NCBI GenBank assembly: GCA_022792175.1
Contig: JAAWAN010000037.1
Location: 22,523-86,522, forward strand
Direction: 5' to 3'
Length of the DNA: 64,000 nt
DNA from: Provencibacterium sp.
Lineage (GTDB): Bacteria; Bacillota; Clostridia; Oscillospirales; Ruminococcaceae
Part shown: piece by piece, positions 33,416 to 41,754 of the stretch
Numbering within the stretch: position 1 is the stretch's first letter
Layout of the letters: every line of letters starts with the position of its first letter
The notes under the pieces: generated by a model
What the model was told of the DNA's origin: nothing
What the model saw: only the letters and a program-made list of their open reading frames with translations
The model's database searches: none
Translations under genes and position numbers: made by a program

Positions 33416-34775
33416 CGGCTTCCTCCTCTTCCCCGTCCTCGTCTTCCGGCGAAAGAAGCTGCCTGAAAACGGGGATGGCGCCATAGCGTCCCAGCAGGTA
33501 TCCCCTTTCCACATCCCTGTCAAAGCGTTCTTTAAAGGCATTCAGACTGTATAGCCGGGAGCTGTGGTCCTTCTGCCGCTCGACAAACCATATCTCGTCC
33601 TGCCGCAGCAGGTCAAGGTCCATCAGGTTGGAGTCCTGCGTAGTGGCAATCAGCTGCGAAGGATTTTTTTCGGTCAGCCGGTAGAAGTAGCGGATGAATT
33701 CCTGCGTCAGCCGGGTGTGCAGGCTCCTGTCCAATTCGTCTATCAGGATGACGTTTCCATCGAGCGCCGCCTGGTAGACGGGAATCAGGTCGAACAGGCG
33801 GCGGGTGCCGTCCGATTCGTCCTGGTAATCAAACAGGTCATCTGCGTTGCCGTGGTTGGCGGTGAGCTTAAAGGCATAGAGCTCCCCGTTTTCATTCTGG
33901 ACCTCGACCGAGCTTTTCTCGTTGCGGACAAGCGCCCTGCCGCCCTTCTCCTGAAGGCCTCGGGAGATATCGGCCTTTAAGGATTCCACAACGTTTTCCG
34001 GAAATTCGGAAAACGCTTTTTCAAAATCCATCTTCTTTTTCAAAATGTCGTCAATCCCGGTATCGAAATACCGCAGCAGGCTGGCCAGCCGGATGCGCGG
34101 GTCGTCGCTGTCGACCAGCTCGGAAATGCGGGCATACTTTGAATAGGGGAAGATGACGACCAGGCGCCTGAACCAGTCGGCAACATCCCGAAAGGGCTGG
34201 TATTCGGCGTCCTCCTCCGGGCTGCGCAGGGCCAGGTCGGATAAAAACAGCGTCTGCGCCATTTTGGGGTTTCCGATATCCTGCGCATAGACGCGAAAGC
34301 GGTCGCCACTGAAATCGCGGTCGGTGTCTACGATGATGGTCTGCCCGTCCCCCGTTTTCCGGCGCAGGAAGATGCAGCTTTCATTCTCATCTGTCTGATA
34401 GAGCCACTCTTCCTCAATCGCTGCATTCAGGTAGGAAAGGGCGAAGCCATAGGAATAAAAATGGCCGCCGCAGGCTATATCAAACTGGAATACGCCCGGC
34501 TTCGTGCGGTACGGTTTTTCAATCCGGAAATATTTTTTGTCGCAGTTTACGCTTTTTATCCCTTCTGTCACTATACGCTGGGCAAAATCGACGGCGCAAA
34601 TCAGGTTACTTTTCCCGCTGGCGTTGGCGCCCCAGAGAAAAGAGCCCTTTAAAATGCGTTTCCCCCTTTCTGTAATCACATGGCTGCCATGTCGGGTGAT
34701 TTTTCCGGCCGCCATGCTGAACGCCGTTAAATTGCGAAAGGACATGAAATTTTCCACCGCAAACCGTATCAGCAT
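33399..34775 (-). CDS. rloA: RloA-like AAA ATPase (AbiL-type sensor candidate)
   Basis: A 458-residue ABC/SMC-like ATPase. IRFAVENFMSFRNLTAFSMA starts the fold, Walker A is GANASGKS (49-56), a signature-like SDGTRRLFDL lies at 321-330, Walker B is VILIDELD (342-349), and the H-loop is ATTQDSN. It ends with a run of acidic residues. Such AAA_15/AAA_21 proteins partner RloB in AbiL-like systems and are thought to sense phage products and hold the effector. A textbook AT-rich promoter stands upstream. The pair sits between spoVT and an aminopeptidase gene, both housekeeping, so it looks inserted. Confidence 0.83.
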   Translation of the reverse strand: MLIRFAVENFMSFRNLTAFSMAAGKITRHGSHVITERGKRILKGSFLWGANASGKSNLICAVDFAQRIVTEGIKSVNCDKKYFRIEKPYRTKPGVFQFDIACGGHFYSYGFALSYLNAAIEEEWLYQTDENESCIFLRRKTGDGQTIIVDTDRDFSGDRFRVYAQDIGNPKMAQTLFLSDLALRSPEEDAEYQPFRDVADWFRRLVVIFPYSKYARISELVDSDDPRIRLASLLRYFDTGIDDILKKKMDFEKAFSEFPENVVESLKADISRGLQEKGGRALVRNEKSSVEVQNENGELYAFKLTANHGNADDLFDYQDESDGTRRLFDLIPVYQAALDGNVILIDELDRSLHTRLTQEFIRYFYRLTEKNPSQLIATTQDSNLMDLDLLRQDEIWFVERQKDHSSRLYSLNAFKERFDRDVERGYLLGRYGAIPVFRQLLSPEDEDGEEEEADEQDD

Positions 34776-34796
34776 GCAAGCACCCCTTTCTCTTTT

Positions 34797-34825
34797 ATTA
34801 TACGAGATATATTCACTCTTATCAA
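34797..34825 (-). promoter_or_regulatory. Strong promoter of rloAB
   Basis: Minus-strand TTGATA (34825-34820), a 17-base spacer and a perfect TATAAT (34802-34797), in a conspicuously AT-rich stretch. The rloA ATG follows ~20 bases after the -10, so the leader is short. Confidence 0.75.
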
Positions 34826-34846
34826 TTAAATATTGCCTGTATCAGG

Positions 34847-34886
34847 CAAAAAAATGCTTTCCGGTATCGAACATACCGGAAAGCAT
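34847..34886 (-). terminator. Terminator of the prfA-aminopeptidase operon
   Basis: A 13-bp perfect stem (34854-34866 with 34874-34886) followed on the minus strand by T7 (34853-34847). On the plus strand it also has a T6 tract. Confidence 0.9.
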
Positions 34887-34908
34887 GTGATTTTTTCTCA
34901 GGTTTTTT

Positions 34909-36318
34909 CTACTTGCCGGAAGCGCGGCAGAAGGCTTCAAAGGCCTTGTAGGTGCAGTAAACATCCATCTTGGAAACGACCTCGAAGGGCGCGTGCATCG
35001 AGAGCACCGGAACGCCGATATCCACCGTATCCACATCGAGTGCTGAAACATACATCGCCACGGTGCCGCCGCCGCCGATATCCACCTTGCCGAGTTCGCC
35101 CGTCTGCCAGAGAACGTCGGCATCATCGAGGATGCTGCGTACCTTCCCCATAAACTCGGCCGAAGCATCGTTGGTGCCGGACTTGCCGCGCGAGCCGGTG
35201 TATTTGGTGATGACGACGCCATAGTTTATAAAGCAGGAGTTGCGCTTTTCATAAACATCCGCAAAGGTCGGGTCAAAGGCGGCGTTGACATCGGCCGAGA
35301 GGCACTGCGAATGGGAGAGCACCGCCCTGCCTGATACGCCGGCTGCCTCGGCCAGATCATAGATGAAATATTTGAGGAAGGAGGAGTGCAGGCCGGTGTT
35401 CCCCTCGCTGCCGACCTCCTCCTTGTCCGCGAAGACGACCACCCAGGTGACCTCCGGGTTTTCTACCTGCAGCGCCCCCATCAGCGAGGTGTAGGCGCAA
35501 ACGCGGTCATCGTGCCCATAGGCGCCGATGAGGCTGCAGTCAAAGCCGACATCCCGGGCGCTGCCGGCAGGAAGGCCACACAGCTCTGCCGAGAGGAAAT
35601 CCGCCTCGGTGATGCCGTATTTATCAAACAGCAGCTTTAAAATGGCGAGCTTGACCTTTTCGCTGGCCTTGTCATCCTTAAACGGGCGGCTGCCGATGAG
35701 GATATTGAGCTCCTCCCCCTTGAGCCCCTGGGCGAGCGGGCGCTTTACCTGCTCGGCCGCCAGATGAGGCAGCAGGTCGGTGATGCAGAAAACCGGCTCA
35801 TCCGCCTCTTCACCGAGGCGCACGGTGACCTGCGTCCCGTCCCGCAGGGCGATGACGCCATGCAGCGAAAGCGGGAGCGCGCCCCACTGGTATTTTTTGA
35901 TGCCGCCATAGTAATGGGTCTTAAAATAGCCAAGCCCGGCCTCCTCATAGAGCGGACGTGGCTTGAGGTCAACGCGCGGGGAATCGATATGGGAGGCGAG
36001 AATGCGCACTCCCTTTTCGAGCGGACGCGAACCGATCACCGCCGCGCAGAGCGCCTTGCCGCGGTTGTTATAATAGATGCGCTCACCGGGCCGGTATTTT
36101 TTCCCCGGCTCATGGGGAACAAACCCCTTCTCCTCCAACAGCTTTACGGCGAAGCTCACCGCCTCGCGCTCCATTTTCGCCTCATCCAGAAAGGCCTTGT
36201 AGCCCTTGCTGAAGGCTTCTGCCGCCTCAATATCCGCCTCGCTCAGCTTGTCATAGGCGTTCTTCGGCTCATAAAAGAGCTGCTCGCGCAGCAGCTCTGC
36301 CTGCGTTTTTTCTGCCAC
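34909..36318 (-). CDS. apeA: M18-family aspartyl aminopeptidase
   Basis: 469 residues. The metal ligands are seen in ILASHIDSPRVDLKPRPLYE, AYGHDDRVCAY and VVVFADKEEVGSEGNTG (catalytic and ligand Glu residues), with SADVNAAFDPTFADVYEKRN and the C-terminal VLSMHAPFEVVSKMDVYCTY. M18 enzymes form dodecameric tetrahedra and release N-terminal acidic residues from peptides in the cytoplasm, using zinc. The length is usual. It is the last gene of the DUF951-prfA-tsaC-coaE unit. Confidence 0.93.
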   Translation of the reverse strand: MAEKTQAELLREQLFYEPKNAYDKLSEADIEAAEAFSKGYKAFLDEAKMEREAVSFAVKLLEEKGFVPHEPGKKYRPGERIYYNNRGKALCAAVIGSRPLEKGVRILASHIDSPRVDLKPRPLYEEAGLGYFKTHYYGGIKKYQWGALPLSLHGVIALRDGTQVTVRLGEEADEPVFCITDLLPHLAAEQVKRPLAQGLKGEELNILIGSRPFKDDKASEKVKLAILKLLFDKYGITEADFLSAELCGLPAGSARDVGFDCSLIGAYGHDDRVCAYTSLMGALQVENPEVTWVVVFADKEEVGSEGNTGLHSSFLKYFIYDLAEAAGVSGRAVLSHSQCLSADVNAAFDPTFADVYEKRNSCFINYGVVITKYTGSRGKSGTNDASAEFMGKVRSILDDADVLWQTGELGKVDIGGGGTVAMYVSALDVDTVDIGVPVLSMHAPFEVVSKMDVYCTYKAFEAFCRASGK

Positions 36319-36402
36319 TTCTCATGACCTCCATTCATTTTTCTGCCGTTTATGGATAAAAAGGGGAGCAGCCGGCAAAGCGGCTCCCGGGGCTAAAGGG
36401 AC

Positions 36403-36984
36403 CTATTGGAGATGATAGATTTCCTGATAGCTTTTCTGCGTTTCCAGAACCCGGCCGACATACCAGCGCGTATCGGAAAAGGGAATCTCTTTCAGCGTCC
36501 TGCCGTCCGGCGAAAGCTCAGGGTCAGAAAGCCATTTTTGCAGATTGCCCCGCCCGGCATGGTAGGCGCACAGCGCCAGCTCGTAGGAGCCGAACTCATC
36601 ATACAGCAGGCGCAGCAGGTAGGCGCCATAGCGCGCGCTGACGGCCGGGTCGGTCGCATACCGGTCATAGTCCAGCGGCTTTTCCAGGCGCATTTTGTGC
36701 TGAATCCAGTCGAAAGTGTCTCGGGTTATCTGCATGAGCCCGCGCGCATCGACCGAAGAGACCGCCTCGGGGTCAAAGCCGCTCTCGGTGTGCGCCACTG
36801 CGAACAGAAAGGAGGGGGGCAGCCCGTTTTCCTCGGCGCTGTCCTCCAGCAGCTCAAAATATTTGAGCGGATAGCGTATCTCACGGTATTTTTCCACCGA
36901 AAAATTTAAAAGGAGAACGATCGCTATGAGCGCCAGCGCTCCGAGCATTCCCCGGAAAAAAAGCTTAAAGATCTGCTGTTTCAT
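36403..36984 (-). CDS. Lytic transglycosylase (SLT domain)
   Basis: A 193-residue membrane-anchored enzyme: N-terminal span (~10-27), then an SLT domain with catalytic E67 (FAVAHTESGFDPEAVSS), SSVDARGLMQITRDTFDWIQ and YELALCAYHAGRGNLQKWL. It cleaves the MurNAc-GlcNAc bond of peptidoglycan to 1,6-anhydro ends. The ATG at 36984 follows AGAGGAG and overlaps the coaE end by 20 bases. This pairing with coaE occurs in other Clostridia. Confidence 0.92.
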   Translation of the reverse strand: MKQQIFKLFFRGMLGALALIAIVLLLNFSVEKYREIRYPLKYFELLEDSAEENGLPPSFLFAVAHTESGFDPEAVSSVDARGLMQITRDTFDWIQHKMRLEKPLDYDRYATDPAVSARYGAYLLRLLYDEFGSYELALCAYHAGRGNLQKWLSDPELSPDGRTLKEIPFSDTRWYVGRVLETQKSYQEIYHLQ

Positions 36985-37657
36985 ATGGCTGCTCCTCTTG
37001 CGTCTGCAGCTCATCCGCCTTTGGCGCCTCGTCTGCAGGCGGCTGCGGGGCGGGCTGGGGAATTCCGGAGAGCGCACAGTTCATCGCTGCGGCAACCGCT
37101 TCAATCAGCTCCTGCGCCGAGCCGTTGTTTTCAACGAGATAGCCCGCGCGCCTGCGAAAAAAAGCGTCGTCGTGCTGGCTGCGGATTCGGTTTACCGCCT
37201 CCTGCTCGCTGAGCCCGTCGCGCGCAATAATCCGCTGCAGCCGCTGCTGCTCGGGGGCGATGACGGCAACCACCGCATCGCAGAGCTTATCTGCCTTTGC
37301 CTCATAGAGGGTGGGGGCATCCAGCACCAGCGCGCCGGCTCCCCGCTTTCGGTAATAGGCGATTTCCTCCTCAATCCGGCGCACGATATGGGGAAAGGTA
37401 ATGGCATTTAAGCGCCGCAGCTTTTTCTTATCGCCGAAAACGGCGGCAGCCAGCTTGCGGCGGTTGAGTTCACCGTTGTGGTCGATAATATCGCAGCCAA
37501 AGGCGAGCACCAGGTCTCCCAAGCAGCTTTTGGAGTTGTTGACGACCTCCCGGGCAAGCAGATCGCAGTCGATAACCGGCAGTCCGCCCGCCCGCAGCGC
37601 ATTGCTGGCAGTCGTTTTTCCGGCGCCGGTCTGGCCGGTCAGGCCAATCACTTTCAT
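36965..37657 (-). CDS. coaE: Dephospho-CoA kinase
   Basis: 230 residues; it catalyses the last step of CoA synthesis. P-loop GQTGAGKTT (8-16), VIDCDLLAREVV, LNAITFPHIVRRIEEEIAYY and LVLDAPTLYEAK are diagnostic. The C-terminus carries an extra ~35-residue Pro/Glu/Ala tail (APQPPADEAPKADELQTQEE) not found in the compact family core. It overlaps the tsaC stop by four bases. Confidence 0.93.
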   Translation of the reverse strand: MKVIGLTGQTGAGKTTASNALRAGGLPVIDCDLLAREVVNNSKSCLGDLVLAFGCDIIDHNGELNRRKLAAAVFGDKKKLRRLNAITFPHIVRRIEEEIAYYRKRGAGALVLDAPTLYEAKADKLCDAVVAVIAPEQQRLQRIIARDGLSEQEAVNRIRSQHDDAFFRRRAGYLVENNGSAQELIEAVAAAMNCALSGIPQPAPQPPADEAPKADELQTQEEQPYETADL

Positions 37658-38685
37658 AGCTTCACCAAATCAAACGCCGCCGCCCGGATAAGCCGGTTAT
37701 AAACCGCCAGCCCCACCCCCTCGGGGGCCGGGCAGTGAGCATACACCGTTTGAACTCCTTTCCCGTCAAAATCGCGCAGGGCGGCAAAGAGGCCCTGCGC
37801 CATCTGCGCCGGGTTCTCCGGTGTTCCCAGCGCGGTGGCCGCAACCGAAAGTCCCTGCTCCTCTCCCCGAAAGCAGAGGGCCGCAACATCCGGCCCGGCA
37901 TGGGCGTTCACATATTCCTGATACCGCCCGGCAGGCCCCAAAATCAGCTGTACGCGCGCTTTGGGGGCATAGTGCCGGTATTTCATACCCGGCGCGCTCA
38001 CCCGGCTTTCCGGGTCCGCCCGGCCGAGCACCGCCTCATCAAGCTCGATGGGGCCAATTACTGCCTCCAGCTCCTCGCGGGTAACCCCGCCCGGGCGCAG
38101 CAGCCGCGGCCTCTCTCCGGCGAGCGAGAGAACGGTGGATTCCACCCCCACCGCGCTTTCTCCGCTGACAACAATGGCATCCACCCGGCCATAGAGATCA
38201 TCGATGCAGTGCTGCGCGCTCGTCGTGCTCGGGCTGCCGGAGCGGTTGGCCGAGGGGGCGGCCAGCGGCAGGCCGCTGCGGCGAATCACCGCGCGCATCA
38301 CCGGATGGGAGGGCATGCGGATTCCCACCGTTTCAAGCCCCGCGCTGGTCGCATCGGGAATGCAGCCCTGTTTTTTGAGCACCATCGTCAGCGGGCCGGG
38401 CCAGAAGCGCTCAGCCAGCCGGCAGGCCTGCGGCGGAATCTCCCGCGCCAGCCTTTGCAGCATCGAAAGCTCCGCAATATGCACAATCAGCGGATTATCT
38501 GCCGGACGGCCCTTGGCGGCAAAAATTTTTAAGACCGCCTCGGCATTCAGCGCATCGGCGGCCAGGCCATAGACAGTTTCGGTGGGCAGGGCGACGATGC
38601 CGCCGCCCTTTAATATGTCAGAGACCCTGTCGATGGCATCCGCCTGTAGTGTATGCTCATCGATGGGAATCATACGGGTTTCCAA
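37654..38685 (-). CDS. tsaC: L-threonylcarbamoyladenylate synthase (Sua5 type)
   Basis: 343 residues. The YrdC domain carries IVALPTETVYGLAADALN, KGRPADNPLIVHI, RFWPGPLTMVLK and LPLAAPSANRSGSPSTTSA. A linker (ESRVSAPGMKYRHYAP) leads into the C-terminal Sua5 domain. It makes the activated intermediate for t6A in ANN-decoding tRNAs. The TTG at 38685 is preferred since GGAGG is correctly spaced; the ATG at 38673 is the alternative. It overlaps coaE by ATGA. Confidence 0.92.
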   Translation of the reverse strand: METRMIPIDEHTLQADAIDRVSDILKGGGIVALPTETVYGLAADALNAEAVLKIFAAKGRPADNPLIVHIAELSMLQRLAREIPPQACRLAERFWPGPLTMVLKKQGCIPDATSAGLETVGIRMPSHPVMRAVIRRSGLPLAAPSANRSGSPSTTSAQHCIDDLYGRVDAIVVSGESAVGVESTVLSLAGERPRLLRPGGVTREELEAVIGPIELDEAVLGRADPESRVSAPGMKYRHYAPKARVQLILGPAGRYQEYVNAHAGPDVAALCFRGEEQGLSVAATALGTPENPAQMAQGLFAALRDFDGKGVQTVYAHCPAPEGVGLAVYNRLIRAAAFDLVKL

Positions 38686-38839
38686 TAAAAAGAGGCCTCC
38701 CTTGCCTGGGTTTTCTCCGAAAAAGCGCAGAAAAAGGCACGCCGGCCTGCGAAGGGCAGTGCCGGCTTTTCTGCCGAAAGCGGAAAATGCAGGCGCAGCC
38801 TTCTTTTGGAAAACTGCCTGCAAATCAGGCCGACCCCGC

Positions 38840-39919
38840 CTATCCCTGCGCCTGCTCCTTCAATTTTTCTGCCTGGTCGAAGGTGATGAGCGCATCAATC
38901 AGCTCCTCCAGCTCGCCGTTCATAATCTGCTCGATCTTATAGAGCGTCAGCCCGATGCGGTGATCGGTCACCCTCCCCTGCGGGAAATTATAGGTACGGA
39001 TGCGTTCGCTGCGGTCGCCGGTGCCCACCTGCAGCCGGCGCTGGGAGGCGATGGCATCGTTTTGCTCCTGCAGCTTCTGCTCATACAGCCGCGAGCGCAG
39101 GATTTTCATCGCCTTATCCTTGTTTTTATACTGGCTGCGCTCATCCTGACATTCCACAACCAGCCCGGTCGGCAGATAGGTAATGCGGATGGCCGACTCG
39201 GTTTTGTTGACATGCTGCCCGCCCGCGCCCGAGGCGCGGTAGGTATCAATCTGCAGGTCGCCGGGGTCGATATCGATCTCTACATCCTCCACCTCGGGCA
39301 GCACCGCCACAGTGGAGGTGGAGGTGTGAATGCGCCCCTGGCTCTCGGTTTCGGGAACCCGCTGCACCCGGTGAACGCCGCTTTCATATTTTAAGCGGGA
39401 ATAGGCGCCCTCCCCCTCAATGGAAAAGCTGACCTCCTTGAAGCCGCCGAGCTCGGTCTCGTTGGCATTCAGTATCTCGGTCTTCCAGCCCCGCATTTCG
39501 GCATACATGGTATACATGCGCATCAGCGAGCCGGCAAAAAGGGCCGATTCCTCCCCGCCCGCGCCCCCGCGGATTTCAACAATGACGTTCTTTTCATCAT
39601 TCGGGTCGCTGGGCAGCAGCAGAATTTTCAGCTCCTCGCCGAAGCGCTCCATCTTTTCGGTGTTTTCGGCATATTCGCTCTGCACCATCTCGCGGAAATC
39701 CTTTTCGAGCCCGCTCTCCTCCATCAGCGCCCGGGCCTCCTCGGCATCCGTGCGCGCCTTTTCATATTCCCTGTATTTTTCCACTATCGGCGTCAGATGC
39801 TTATATTCCTTCATCAGATCCCGGTAGCGGGCCTGGTCGCCGGTAACGCCGGGGTCCATCAGCGCGCCGCCGATTTCCTCATACCGCGCGACTACGCCAT
39901 CCAGTTTATCAAACAGCAA
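38840..39919 (-). CDS. prfA: Peptide chain release factor 1
   Basis: 359 residues, the standard length. The catalytic GGQ in [19 protein letters not shown] and the PxT-like codon-reading region of domain 2 are present, with the RF-1 style C-terminus ([18 protein letters not shown]). It reads UAA and UAG. No prmC methylase gene lies next to it, although that is its usual neighbour. It follows a DUF951 gene by 52 bases and precedes tsaC. Confidence 0.97.
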   Translation of the reverse strand: MLFDKLDGVVARYEEIGGALMDPGVTGDQARYRDLMKEYKHLTPIVEKYREYEKARTDAEEARALMEESGLEKDFREMVQSEYAENTEKMERFGEELKILLLPSDPNDEKNVIVEIRGGAGGEESALFAGSLMRMYTMYAEMRGWKTEILNANETELGGFKEVSFSIEGEGAYSRLKYESGVHRVQRVPETESQGRIHTSTSTVAVLPEVEDVEIDIDPGDLQIDTYRASGAGGQHVNKTESAIRITYLPTGLVVECQDERSQYKNKDKAMKILRSRLYEQKLQEQNDAIASQRRLQVGTGDRSERIRTYNFPQGRVTDHRIGLTLYKIEQIMNGELEELIDALITFDQAEKLKEQAQG

Positions 39920-39971
39920 GGGACAGTCCTCCTAAAAAATAATCCTTTCAAACAGCCCTTTCCCAGCGGCG

Positions 39972-40163
39972 CTACCCTTCCTCATCAGGCCGGAGAATCT
40001 TCTTGATGTTTTTTTCGCACTTGCTGCGCGCCACCATGACCTCCCGCCCGCACCGAAGGCAGCGGATTTTAAAATCCATGCCGCTGCGCAGCACCAGAAA
40101 ACGGTTTTCCCCGCATGGATGGTTCTTTTTCATGACCAGAATATCGGAAACGCGCACATCCAC
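39972..40163 (-). CDS. DUF951 zinc-ribbon-like small protein
   Basis: A 63-residue protein: VRVSDILVMKKNHPCGENRF, VLRSGMDFKIRCLRCGREVM, then ARSKCEKNIKKIL. It matches DUF951, a short family of Firmicutes with a CG..CxxCG pattern that may bind zinc and nucleic acid. The GTG start at 40163 follows GGGAGGGA. It leads the prfA-tsaC-coaE unit. Function unknown. Confidence 0.85.
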   Translation of the reverse strand: MDVRVSDILVMKKNHPCGENRFLVLRSGMDFKIRCLRCGREVMVARSKCEKNIKKILRPDEEG

Positions 40164-40215
40164 CGGCAATCCCTCCCTGAAAAACGCACAGCGGCCACAG
40201 TTTTTTCCCAGACGG

Positions 40216-40350
40216 GCAGATAAAATCGCGCAGAATAAGCGCCCTGCGGCTGTTCTGTCTCCGGCGCCTGCGCCGGGGGCAGAATTGGCCATGCCCATCG
40301 GGCGGCCAAATAAAATCGCGTATAATAGCCGCCCTGCGGCTATTATACCA
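40216..40350. repeat. Imperfect direct repeat with palindromic ends
   Basis: Two related blocks, ATAAAATCGCGCAGAATAAG near 40222-40241 and ATAAAATCGCGTATAATAGC near 40310-40329, are each followed by GCCCTGCGGCT and an inverted half. The right block is a near-perfect palindrome, TATAATAGCCG..CGGCTATTATA (40321-40347), giving TATAAT on both strands. Confidence 0.55.
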
Positions 40351-40371
40351 GATACCGCCCTGTAAACGCAA
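40342..40371 (-). promoter_or_regulatory. Promoter of the DUF951-prfA operon
   Basis: Minus-strand TTGCGT (40371-40366), an 18-base spacer and a perfect TATAAT (40347-40342), which forms one arm of the palindrome at 40321-40347. A hairpin at the start of the RNA would result. Confidence 0.5.
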
Positions 40372-40419
40372 TCGAAAAATTATGAAATCTACGGCTTTTG
40401 CCGGGCTTCTTCTATTACA

Positions 40420-40603
40420 AAATGTAATATTTTAAGCAAATATCAGATTATCCACATTTTCCACCGGGTTTTCAACTTCCAGTTTGAAAAATGGCGGAAA
40501 ACCCCCTTTTTGTTGTGGAAAACCCGGTGGAAAGGGTGAAAACATCCCCTTTTGCGGGCAAAAAAGCAGGGGGAGCGGTGGAAAAGGAGGGATTCTCCGC
40601 CGC
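40420..40603. other. AT-rich stretch with a DnaA-box cluster
   Basis: An AT-rich segment (about 40420-40447, including TTACAAAATGTAA) is followed by five DnaA-box-like 9-mers: TTATCCACA (40448-40456, perfect consensus), TTTTCCACC (40457-40465), and on the minus strand TTTTCCACA (40522-40514), CTTTCCACC (40534-40526) and TTTTCCACC (40585-40577). Several also lie in an inverted repeat (40457-40476 with 40515-40534). It may be a DnaA titration or regulatory site for ddh; dnaA and dnaN are absent, so it is unlikely to be the main origin. Confidence 0.45.
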
Positions 40604-40632
40604 TTGCAGGCAGGCCGCAGGTTTGCTATAAT
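40604..40632 (+). promoter_or_regulatory. Promoter of ddh
   Basis: TTGCAG (40604-40609), a 17-base spacer and a perfect TATAAT (40627-40632) with a TGC extension. The leader to the ATG at 40773 is ~135 bases. The last DnaA-box-like site ends 18 bases upstream of the -35. Confidence 0.75.
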
Positions 40633-40772
40633 AAGGGCGCGGGCCTGCCCCTCCGGCGAAATGGCAAAGCCGCCGGGTTCAGCGAAAGGGCAGCGTCTGT
40701 TATCCGGCATATTTTTGCACAGCCAAAACAGACAGGGCCGGCTATAAAAAGCCGGGAAAGGGGAACAGAGCA

Positions 40773-41669
40773 ATGATAAAAGCAGCCATTGTCGGTTATG
40801 GAAATATCGGTCGCGCCGCACTGGAGGCGCTGAGCGCCGCGCAGGATTTTTCCGTCTGCGGTGTCGTTCGCCGCAGCGGCTCGGGGGAGGGCTGTCCGGA
40901 GCTAAATGGGCTGCCGGTAGTTCAGAATATTGAGGAGCTTCCGGAGAAGCCGGAGGTTGCCCTGATCTGCACGCCGACGCGCTCGGTATTAGAAACCGCA
41001 GAAGGAATCCTGAAAATGGGCATCTGCACGGTTGACAGCTTTGATATTCATACCCAGATTCCGCAGATGCATGCCGCCCTCGGACAGCTGGCCAGGCAGG
41101 GTGGGAGCGTGGCCATCCTCTCCGCCGGCTGGGACCCCGGCTCGGACTCGGTAGTGCGCACGCTGCTCGAGGCCTGCGCGCCCAAAGGACTGACCTTCAC
41201 CAATTTTGGCCCCGGCATGAGCATGGGGCACTCGGTCGCCATCCGCGCAATCGAAGGGGTGGCCGATGCGCTTTCGGTCACCATCCCTGCCGGAGCAGGG
41301 CTGCACAAGCGGATGTGCTATGTCCAGCTCAAAAAGGGCGCTGATCCGGCCAAAATCGAACGCCAGATTCTGGAGGATGACTATTTCGCCCACGATGAAA
41401 CGCATATCCAGTTTGTGCCGGATGTTTCGGCGGTGCGCGATATGGGGCATGGCGTGCATATCGAGCGCAAGGGCGTTTCGGGGAGCACCCACAGCCAGCG
41501 CTTCTCCTTCGATATGCAGATTAACAACCCCGCTCTGACCGCCCAGATTATGGTTTCCGCGGCGCGCGCCGCCCTGCGCCAGACCCCCGGCTGCTATACG
41601 CTCATCGAGCTGCCGCCCATCGACCTGCTGCCCGGCGAACGCGCAGAGCATATCGCCCGGCTGGTTTAA
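40773..41669 (+). CDS. ddh: meso-Diaminopimelate D-dehydrogenase
   Basis: 298 residues. NADP-binding start IKAAIVGYGNIGRAALEALS, then ALICTPTRSVLETAE, VDSFDIHTQIPQMHAALGQL, ILSAGWDPGSDSVVRTLLE, FGPGMSMGHSVAIRAIEGV and GVSGSTHSQRFSFDMQINNP. It makes meso-DAP in one step from tetrahydrodipicolinate, ammonia and NADPH, for lysine and peptidoglycan. Single-gene unit between its promoter and the terminator at 41691. The DnaA-box cluster upstream is unusual for this gene. Confidence 0.94.
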   Translation: MIKAAIVGYGNIGRAALEALSAAQDFSVCGVVRRSGSGEGCPELNGLPVVQNIEELPEKPEVALICTPTRSVLETAEGILKMGICTVDSFDIHTQIPQMHAALGQLARQGGSVAILSAGWDPGSDSVVRTLLEACAPKGLTFTNFGPGMSMGHSVAIRAIEGVADALSVTIPAGAGLHKRMCYVQLKKGADPAKIERQILEDDYFAHDETHIQFVPDVSAVRDMGHGVHIERKGVSGSTHSQRFSFDMQINNPALTAQIMVSAARAALRQTPGCYTLIELPPIDLLPGERAEHIARLV

Positions 41670-41690
41670 GCTGCGCCCGCTGTGCTCTTT

Positions 41691-41735
41691 AAAAATCCGC
41701 TTTCAGCCCTCAAAGGGTGCTGAAAGCGGATTTTT
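41691..41735. terminator. Bidirectional terminator
   Basis: A perfect 17-bp stem (41691-41707 with 41719-41735) ending in T5 on both strands, between convergent ddh and rsmA. Confidence 0.9.
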
Positions 41736-41754
41736 CACTCTTTTACAGACCTGC

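Noticed and set aside
40420..40603. Main chromosomal origin oriC
   Set aside because: dnaA, dnaN, rpmH and similar origin neighbours are absent and gene directions do not switch cleanly here; kept only as a DnaA-box cluster.
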